This document shows positions 56,500-64,000 of a stretch of 64,000 bases of DNA, in pieces. Location of the stretch: positions 2,418,001 through 2,482,000 of the forward strand of contig OY751489.1 in NCBI GenBank assembly GCA_963565915.1. The letters are read 5' to 3'. The notes under the pieces are model-generated. The model saw nothing but the letters and a program-made list of their open reading frames with translations. It had not been told where the DNA came from and made no database searches. Made by a program: the position numbers and the translations under genes. The first letter of the stretch is position 1. Each line of letters starts with the position of its first letter. This DNA is from Entoloma clypeatum (lineage: Eukaryota; Basidiomycota; Agaricomycetes; Agaricales; Entolomataceae).

Positions 56500-58246
56500 T
56501 CACTGTTTGAATAGGTCCCGACCATTACTTTTGAACTTCGCCAGCTCAGTCCGCCAAGGCTCCCACGCCTCTCCATACTTTCTCAACAGACTCGCGAGTT
56601 CCTCCCGTTGCTCTTTCTGTTGGTCCATGAAGAATTGTATGTTTGAATAAAAAAGGCACCAGACACGTACGATATTCCAGGGCTGTTCACCACCATAAAC
56701 ATCTGTGAACAGCTCGCCAAGCTCACATCTCTTCATGGCCTCTGCCTTCTTAAATGCCTGCATGACGTCGGCCTTGAGCCTTGCCTTGAGGTCTTCCTCG
56801 GCTTCGGCGTTCCACCACCCCATCGACTCCATGAACAACCGGAAGCGCACTATAGGGTTGTCTATCTTCTTGCGGTCTTCGACTTCCGATCGAGCGCGGT
56901 ACGCAAAAGAGTCGTCAGACGTCGAGTGGTGGCCGACGCTGTACTGTCATGTTAGCGGGCGGGGATGAGGATATAGCGAGGTTAGGGACATACCGGTAAG
57001 TCATTGCCTCGACGAGGACGGCGCGGCCCTGTTGGAGGCAACGACGCCTTGCCTCGCGAACGGCAGCAAGGACGGCAAGGACATCATTTCCATCTACCCT
57101 AACGGTGTCTACACCATAGCCAGGACCGCGGGCAGCAATTCCATCACCATAGTATTGTTCGCTGCTGGGGGTGCTGATGGCGAAACCGTTGTTCCTGACG
57201 ATGAAGAGGGTAGGAGATGGAATGGTAGAAGCAAGGAGCAGACCGGCATGGAAGTCTGTTGGGATGAGTCCACGATGGTAGTTGCAAGGAACGGAATGAA
57301 CAAACCTCCTTCGGAGGCGGCTCCCTCGCCAGAGTAGCATGCAGCAATGGAGCGCGAGCGTCGAGCAGGATTCCGGGAGAGGGCGTAGCCTACACCGGCA
57401 GCTTGGGGGATCTGTGTTGCAAGAGGGGATGATATGGTATGAAAGTGATGCTCCGTAGAACCAAAGTGCTAGGGGAGGGTTACGGAACGGATCAAGATGT
57501 ATGGTCCGAGACGTACGACAGGCATTTGTCTGCCCTTTCCAGAGGTGTCGCCTTCGTGTCCGAAACACTGTGCCATGATATTGTCAATGCCAAAGTCGCG
57601 CCATAACAGCACGCCCATTTCGCGGTACTGGCCTTTGTTCGATGGAGGTCAAAAAGTCGATCAAGGGTTGGAGGCAATGAACCGACCTAGAACTCTGAAA
57701 CAATTGACAATGGGTGAGTCGGAAGGATCATGAGTAGACGCGCTTACTCGTCGTCCAATGCAAGGGCGGCGGCAGAGCCGATGATGGTGGCCTCTTCGCC
57801 GTACTTAGGCGGTGTTACGATCGTGGATATATGTGAGTTGGAACATGACTTACGGAGGTCATCTGTGGGGGTGTGAGGGAGCGTCAAGGAATTAAAAGGA
57901 GGCTCACGTAGAATGATATCTTTCCTTGGCGTTGGATGTTGTAAAGAATATTATCGAGGGTGGGGAGAAGCTGCATGTTCTCGTACATCCTGTGGGCTAG
58001 TGACTTGTCCAGCTAATGGTGGCTCTGTTAGGACGCGTAGAGAACGGTGCCAGAGAGGCAAACAACCTGTGGAAGTTCCGCGCCGTCGATGGGTTTACCT
58101 GCACTGTCGAGGACGCGGTAGGTGGGGATGAGGTCATCGGAACCGGTGACGCTGTTGATGAATTTGAGGCTGGGGACAAAGGCCGAGCGGGAGTTGGGGA
58201 GGTTTCCTGCGGCGGTGGCGAGACGTCTAACGGGTATACGGAACAT
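56500..58246 (-). CDS. BCKDHA: Branched-chain 2-oxoacid dehydrogenase E1 alpha subunit, mitochondrial
   Basis: Thiamine-diphosphate subunit of the complex that decarboxylates the keto acids of Leu, Ile and Val. The start [20 protein letters not shown] is a mitochondrial presequence; [20 protein letters not shown] and [20 protein letters not shown] follow. The core shows [14 protein letters not shown], the [12 protein letters not shown] region, and the cofactor motif [14 protein letters not shown] restored across an intron. [40 protein letters not shown] and [20 protein letters not shown] follow; the last holds the phosphorylation loop region. It ends [11 protein letters not shown] at 56500. 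About 440 residues and about ten introns. RYREMG- and HSTSDDS-type blocks distinguish it from pyruvate dehydrogenase E1 alpha. A CACGTG box sits at 58275, just upstream, in the spacer shared with the next gene. Confidence 0.94.
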
Positions 58247-58274
58247 GGGGAGTGGGAGAGGGGGGCAGGACGGT

Positions 58275-58280
58275 CACGTG
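58275..58280. promoter_or_regulatory. CACGTG E-box in the BCKDHA/membrane-protein divergent promoter
   Basis: GTCACGTGGG about 30 bp before the BCKDHA ATG. TCACGTG is the form bound by Cbf1-type bHLH factors in fungi; the factor here is unknown. Confidence 0.35.
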
Positions 58281-58339
58281 GGAATGTCATTATTTAATTG
58301 AATTGATGTCCCTCGATACGAAATTGATGAAGAATTTTG

Positions 58340-58382
58340 GTCGTCGCCGTCGTCGTCCTCGTCGTCCTCATCCTCGTCCTCC
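58340..58382. repeat. Imperfect GTC/CTC trinucleotide repeat
   Basis: Short low-complexity run of GTC, CTC and similar triplets directly upstream of the membrane-protein start at 58430. It forms a C/T-rich leader for that gene and probably lies in its 5' UTR. Confidence 0.7.
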
Positions 58383-58429
58383 AACTTTCCCCACCGCGGC
58401 TGGTCTGCAAGTTTGTTCTCCTGCTGGCC

Positions 58430-60149
58430 ATGTTCTTCGCCGCGCTGGCTCTGGGCCTGCTAGTCTACGCCCATCGCTGTTCTGCATTCAACTTCCAGGT
58501 CTCCCAGGTCCGCGAGTGCGAACCCGTCGTCATCTCCTTCAATGGCAACAGCAATGCCAGCGTCGTCCCGTCCTGGCTGACCCTCATTCCTTTCGATTCC
58601 GTCCCCACTTCCATCCCCATCCCTCATGATGCTACCGTCTCCTCCGGCATCACCGTCACCAACTTCCCCTTCTCCGTCGGCACCACCTTTCTCGTCACCC
58701 TCCAGGATGCCTCCGGTAGGATTGCCACCAACACCTCCGATATCCTCACCGTTCTCCCGTCCTCGTCTTCGAATAATTCGTCCTGTCTTCCACAAGCCAC
58801 CCTCACCGCCCCTAACCCCTATGTCATCATCGACTCCTTGTCCCAGTGCAAAAACTTTACAATCCAGTACAACACCACCCTTGTTCCACAGGCCCCTTCT
58901 GTCAACATGTTCAACGCACATGGGCCTGGCCTTCCCCTCAACCTCACCAAAGACGATCGCGCGTCTGGCACCGCCACCTACCTCCTCTCTTTTCCCCATG
59001 GCAGGCATGTCCTTCTCATTTTCGATGGTGGTGCTGCTGGCAAAAGGACCACTCCACTCATGAACAGTACGTTTCCACTCTTTCCCTCCGATTCTCCTGT
59101 AACCTTGCCCTTCTCCCAGTCGGCGGCAGTTCGGACAGCAGCCAAACCTGTTTGGTCAGGGCTGGCGTCATAACCAGTCATTCCGATACCTCCCCCCCCT
59201 CCAACACCAGCAGTACCAGCACCAGCACCAGCAGCACTCCCGTCTCCAAGCAAGTCACCTCAAATCCTTCCAATCCCGTCCATTCACTCATCATCTATAT
59301 TTCAGGAATGTCATCATCGCCAGCGTCGTTACGGCTGCCGGAGTTTTCCTTACCATTGCAGCGTCCATGGTCGTCTTTCTCCTGCGGCAAAGGAGGCGTG
59401 TCCAATCAAACGATCCTACCTTCGAACCTGTACTCATCGAGAAAGGTCTTCCTGACTCACCTCGTTCGACTTCCTCTCCCCCTCTTTCCGTCTCCAACAG
59501 CCCTAAACACGTTGTAAACCCCCTCTACACGTCGGAAAGATTCGTCTCCCCCACCTCCTCCAGCTTTTCCCGTAGAGCAAGCCACCCTTCCATCAAATCA
59601 ACCCGCATCCCTCCATCGAATTTCGAAGGCACTGCTTCCGCCTCTTCAACTTCTCCCTCTATAAATTTACTCGACATCGAAGGCATGCTCAACTTGGCCT
59701 CCGTCCAGACGAGTCGTATCAGCAGAGCCTCCTCCGTCCCCCGCACTCCCGTCGTCCAGTCCCCTTTTTATCCCTCGCCGTCCTCCCTCCCGCCCCCCTT
59801 GCCCCAGCTCGACTTTCCACCTATAGCGGCCACCCCGAAAGTCTTCCCGAGTTCCCCCCTCGATCCCGTCTTCGCAGTGCAGAGATGTTATCCATTCCGC
59901 GGCCACATGCGTGCACCGCTTGACGTCCCCACAGGCCCTGGGTCCATACTATCGTCTTTCTCCACCGACCCCTTCACCGATAATATGAGCATTGCTGGAC
60001 CGGCAAGGCCATCGCGGCCGCGCACTTCCTATCGCTCGATATCCCTTGATTTGAGCATCCGGCCCCCGCCGAGGCCGCCGCGCGGACCTGAGGTAAGGCT
60101 AGGGTCACCGTTCGACCCATCATCACCCCTCAGTAGTGGAATGTTCTAG
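58430..60149 (+). CDS. Secreted-type single-pass membrane protein with Ser/Thr-rich ectodomain
   Basis: I recognise the architecture, not a named family. The ATG at 58430 opens a signal peptide (MFFAALALGLLVYAHRCSAF). The ectodomain has beta-rich sequence with several N-x-S/T sites (FQVSQVRECEPVVISFNGNS, VTNFPFSVGTTFLVTLQDAS, LSQCKNFTIQYNTTLVPQAP) and conserved-looking Cys. A Ser/Thr stalk (SNTSSTSTSTSSTPVSK) precedes the membrane span VIIASVVTAAGVFLTIAASM and a basic stop-transfer LLRQRRRVQ. The cytosolic tail of about 250 residues is Ser/Pro-rich (PRSTSSPPLSVSNSPKHVVN) with Arg-rich ends. The total is near 530 residues. Two introns: one at about 59068 and a 56-nt GC-AG intron at 59250-59305. 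Such mid-tail-length surface proteins are frequent in mushrooms; a cell-wall sensor role is only a guess. Confidence 0.82.
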
Positions 60150-60664
60150 ATGCCTGAATGAAACCAGCAGGTACATGGGTTTCCCTCAAATTTTCAAATC
60201 GTTCGCTTCGTCCTTCCTTTCGTCTTCCATTCTTTCATGTCAGGCTGTGTATTCTGATCACATAGCTCGATGCTCTGTCATTTACTCAACTCATGGTGTG
60301 AGCTCCACCTAGCGGATTTGACTGTCTGTATATTGTTGCTACATCACCTGCTCCTGTGATGATTTATCTTACCAACTTCGCAACAACGATCGCGAAACTT
60401 GTAACAGTATTGATTTAGTTACCTGACGCTCTGGATTTCTGCCTAACAACAGGCCTATCATTATCCCTTATGTAAATATAGAAAAGGTATTATACACTCG
60501 ATAATTTAAAGAGCTCCTATGCGTCGTTCCTTGTCAGAGTGGCATCATTTATGAAGAGTGGTAAGTTATGGAGCAGCAACAGAATGATAAGAAAAGAAAG
60601 AAAGATCAGCAGATACAGAGAAGAAAAAAACACTAACGCTTCCTTTATTGGGAACGCAGGACAG
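60150..60664. other. Convergent intergenic region without a gene
   Basis: About 515 bp between the stop of the membrane-protein gene and the stop of the SUMO protease gene. It is A/T-rich in the middle, as expected for two 3' UTRs. Short open frames here have no coding features. Confidence 0.5.
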
Positions 60665-63600
60665 TCACCCTCTGGGCCGCAACGGCGTTCCCTTCGCTGC
60701 AGCCGGGCCTTTGCCCTTCGCGCTTTTCGCTCCTCTCGTTGCCTTCTCTTGTACAACCGCCGGCGTATGTTCCACGATATCAACCTCGTCATCCGAAGAT
60801 TCCACAACCTCTACTACCTCCTTGCCTTCCTTGCCTTCCCTCTTCTTCGCCTCCTCTTTCGTCACTTTCCACTTCTTCGACAGCTGTATGATGTCCGTCG
60901 TAAGTTTGTCCCTGAGATCTTGCACCTTGGTGGCATGCCATTGCTGTTGCCGCTCGGCTTGCGATGACTTCCCGCCTTTCCGTGACTACGGGAAGCGTTA
61001 ACAATCAATACAAGAGTCGGCAGTTGCTGTCTCACCAGAATAAGGTTGCAGTATGTGTCAGGAGCGGCCATGAATGTTTCTGCCAGGTGAAGTAGATACA
61101 GTCCACAGTCGCAAAAGTTTGGCTGGACAGGAACCTGTTATAGGGGGCAAAATTCAGACGTTAGCGCCTTGGCTGCCCCCCACCAATGAGATATTCTCTC
61201 ACAATGGCCTGCCTTCCTATTGCTTTGCTTGTCATCGCCACCCCTTTCTTGTCCTTGGCCTCCTTCTCAAGGTAGTTGGTAAGTTGCTTGATGGCCTGCG
61301 GATGCCTGGAGCCAAGAGAATCCAAGGTAAAGATATACGTCCTATGGGGTTCAACGATGATCAGAAAAATAAAATAAAAATTGGGACATAAGGGCAAGCA
61401 AGACGAACGTTTTTTCCATTGCAGACCCGGAAATTATATCTTCCTCCTCCTCGATTTCCTCTTGTTGCTCATCTTGATTCGAAACTTCAGGAACCTCATC
61501 CGAAACTCGGGACGCCACTTTTTGGCTTCCATACGATTTCCTCGGCGGAGCCTTGGCGTAAAACCTGTTTGGTTCCACAGCACCGTTGCCATCTCCAAAG
61601 AGCATGTCCACATCCCTCGAAGGTTCCCGCGTCCCAGACAAAACTTCACCTTCAGCTTGTTGCATATCGACGTCCTCGGTAGTGGACGGTGGATGAGCCG
61701 TAGAATATAACGTTTCTATTTCTGAAACGGTCGGTGAGACTTCTCGATGAGATTGGGGTTTGTCGGGGGGTCCTTCGTCGACTTCCATGGAAGCTGAAGG
61801 ATCGCCTGGGGCGCTGTATTCTGTAACGGGGGGCGTGGGGCTGCGATACGTGCGCGCCACATTGACATTATATGGCGTCACACCGGCATCGATATTAAAT
61901 GACCCAACATTACTTGTCAGAAACTGGTCCACTTCGTCGATCTCACTACTGGGACCTTCATGTTTGTCGTCTTCATCTGATGGATTGGAGGAAGCCCGAC
62001 TAGAGCTTGTAGTCGAAGGTACCGTCGACGACGGTGACTGTTCGGTGAATGTTGTTCGGGGTATATTCGATTCCAGGTTGCTATTGGTTGACGATTTCGC
62101 ATCAATTGTTGGTGGACGGATCGACGGATCGACTGTAGAAATGTTCCGTCGGGTTCGCGTTGATGGACTATCCAGGGGAGGAGGAGGGTGGAGAACATGT
62201 TCTGGATGATATATAATAACGAGATACCAATGGAGACTATACCGCGCCGATTAATCACGGTGATGAATTTTATTTCGTCCATGACTCACTTCTCATTGAT
62301 AGGAACAATGATATATTTCTTGCTGAAAATATCAATCTTGGATGTCCATTTTCGCACACTATCATAACCTTCATCTATACTAAGAACATAGTCAGCAACC
62401 GTGGTCCCGGCGCGAGGGATGCATCGTACTTTTTCTTGTTCAATTTCTTGTAGAAAAAAGAGCTAAAAACATGAATTTGCTTCACAAGTTCCGGGTTTTG
62501 TTCTTCCAATCTTTGGAGCCATAACCTGGATAATGTGTGTTATTAGCGTGACAATGGAGAATGAGGAATTCTCGCACTTGAGCCCGAATTCTATGAGGGT
62601 ATCGTTGAGGAATTCTCCAGGTTCCAGCCTTTTCATGTCGCCCACAGTGATATTGACAGCACCTGGGATTCCTTGAGGAAAGCACAAAATACTGTCCACC
62701 GAAATTGAAGATATAGATACAAGGTAGGGCTGACTACGACTTACACCTCTTCCAAATCGACTGGTGGAAAGTGTTTCTCGGCAAGAGCTCGTTGACGGGA
62801 CGATCGACGCGCGGTGGACGTTGTGGGTTCGCTGGAAATGGTATTCGGCCTGAAGGGCAATGTAAACTATCAAAAAATGGACTGAAAAATAAGATCGTGA
62901 ACAAATACACTGTTCGAGGCTTTGGGCGAGAGGTCGACACCGACGCCCCCCGGGGGGGCGGGACATTCGTTTCGACAGGCGGTGGGGTGGGCTCTACGCC
63001 CAAAGTTCCCTCACCAGGTGTAGAGTGTTTTGAGGATCGGCTTGCCTGTCTGTCTTCACAAACAGGGTAATCCGAGGCGGCTTTGGCACCTTTCTCTGCT
63101 GTTTCCAAAATCGAGCGCGCTGCACTAGGCCTAACCCGGCACGTCATAATTCTATTTGTATATGAAAACCTCAAGACGGTACCGTATTGTCGCAATGTCT
63201 CTTACATGGCGTTTGATGAAGGCAATGAATGCATCATAAGCAGAATCGTGCCAAACTGAATCGTCTCTGTTAAACACCAATAGAATTTTTCCACAGTGTT
63301 TATCACCTGTGGGTCGCAATCAATGAGGAAGGCGATCAGAAAGAATGTTAACACGCGCCGAGTTGGAAGCGTTCGGTCTTGCGTCTGAGTCCCCTAGGGA
63401 CCTTTAATGTATGTATATTAAGGACCAGATTCTCGTCGTCGGCGCTGTCGGAGAGACGCGTATACTGTATATAGTTGATAGCTGCCCGGTCAGTATTGAA
63501 GCACAGAGACGTACTTCTGTTGACCCAAAGTCGCTCTGAACATCAAATGTCAAGTATGTTGACGCCCTCCGCCCTCCTTGGGCGAACCAAATCATCTCTT

Positions 63601-64000
63601 TTTCACGAGATTCCCAATGCACAAACCAGTCACCTGCCTTGCGTTCTAGACCCAAGAACCAATACTTCAATGGCAGGCACTTGGCTACTGGAGGGTTGAT
63701 CCCTGAAGATGACTTTTGGGATGGAAAGCTCGGCGCAGACAACCCGTCCTGATGTTTCGGCAGGAAGGGATTCTTTTGCATGTTGCATTTAGGAGGTAAG
63801 GGAAGAGGCCAGTTGGTGTAACATACCTTGGGTTTCATATTAGCCTTCACATTACCTGGCGGCCTCAAACGAAAATCTATCCATGGGCCTGAAGATTGAC
63901 CCCTCCCTTCGCAGTCTTTCTTATCAAACATAGCGACGCGATCCCACACTGCGCCCTCTCTCGTCGGAGCTTTCCAGCGTGCAGTCTGTTCGCTGGGCCT
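60665..64000 (-). CDS. ULP2: SUMO protease of the Ulp2/SENP6-7 type (5' part beyond the right edge)
   Basis: Cysteine protease that trims SUMO chains in the nucleus. The window holds the C-terminal part; the N-terminus lies beyond 64000. Readable upstream blocks are GPWIDFRLRPPGNVKANMKP, AKCLPLKYWFLGLERKAGDW and FVHWESREKEMIWFAQGGRR. The catalytic domain starts at GAVNITVGDMKRLEPGEFLN with LNDTLIEFGLK, then SKKYIIVPINEKVRHWYLVI with the catalytic His, then IFTLDSLGSRHPQAIKQLTN with the Asp, then VPVQPNFCDCGLYLLHLAET with the Gln and Cys of NFCDCG. Between His and Asp lies an acidic, Ser/Pro-rich insert of about 260 residues (EIEEEEDIISGS near its end). The C-terminus has KVTKEEAKKREGKEGKEVVE and ends KGTPLRPRG. 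All catalytic residues are present. Many short introns. 5' truncation is by the window only. Confidence 0.92.

Noticed and set aside
58460..59008. Minus-strand open frame rich in Gly/Asp
   Set aside because: Antisense shadow of the membrane-protein ectodomain; the opposite strand has a signal peptide, N-glycosylation sites and splice sites.
1..64000. Biosynthetic, defence or mating-type gene cluster
   Set aside because: No polyketide, peptide, terpene synthase, P450 series, homeodomain or pheromone receptor genes are visible; the genes belong to unrelated housekeeping pathways.
1..64000. tRNA genes, CRISPR arrays, intact transposons
   Set aside because: Scattered GGTTCGA-like boxes lie within coding exons without a matching A box; no spaced direct repeats, transposase or reverse transcriptase motifs were seen. 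A tRNAscan-type or repeat search could still find something by computation.

Overview
The window is nuclear chromosomal DNA of a filamentous basidiomycete, most likely an Agaricomycete. Almost every gene is cut by several 45-65 nt GT-AG introns, spacers are often under 150 bp, both strands are used, and the gene types are fungal (multi-intron NiCoT transporter, wax-synthase-like MBOAT, DUF3605, F-box protein with an LPPEILSEVF motif). I see no rRNA, tRNA, CRISPR array or intact transposon. I assembled exons by eye from reading frames and splice motifs. Gene ends are usually firm; some 5' ends and single splice sites are provisional.

Left part (0-14 kb): nickel transporter (-), wax-synthase-like MBOAT (+), cyclin of CTK2 type (-), 26S proteasome ATPase Rpt5 (-), NuA4 subunit Eaf6 (+), exosome cap protein Rrp40 (-), ESCRT-I Vps37 (+), mitochondrial Nca2 (-), phosphorelay protein Ypd1 (-) and complex I subunit NDUFS4 (-). 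Two head-to-head pairs (RPT5/EAF6 and RRP40/VPS37) share spacers of only about 65-77 bp.

Middle part (14-33 kb): a large Rictor/Avo3 TORC2 subunit gene (-), two tandem intact MOB2-type genes (-), a HAK/KUP potassium transporter (+), RanGAP Rna1 (+), a conserved hypothetical gene (-), a DUF3605 gene (+), then two neighbouring actin-binding genes, cofilin and alpha-actinin (-).

Right part (33-64 kb): FACT subunit Pob3 (+), an RA-PH adaptor (-), a DCAF4-like WD40 protein (+), a Cdc25/Ych1-type rhodanese phosphatase (+), Cox20 (-), the nuclear-pore coiled-coil protein Mlp1/TPR (-), a small conserved protein (+), a ZIP transporter (+), Glo3-type ArfGAP (-), a 2.3-kb stretch holding what looks like a decayed gene, an F-box protein (+), mitochondrial branched-chain ketoacid dehydrogenase E1 alpha (-), a secreted-type single-pass membrane protein (+), and a Ulp2/SENP6-7-type SUMO protease (-) that runs off the right edge.

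The genes are mainly housekeeping: proteasome, exosome, FACT, NuA4, nuclear pore, mitochondrial energy metabolism, ESCRT, actin and ion transport. They do not form a biosynthetic cluster or a defence system, and I found no convincing new multi-gene system. The most useful leads are the tandem MOB2 pair beside the TORC2 gene, an altered Rpt5 C-terminus, the Ulp2 catalytic domain split by a long acidic insert, the RA-PH adaptor, the decayed region at 53-55 kb, and CACGTG boxes recurring in shared promoters.
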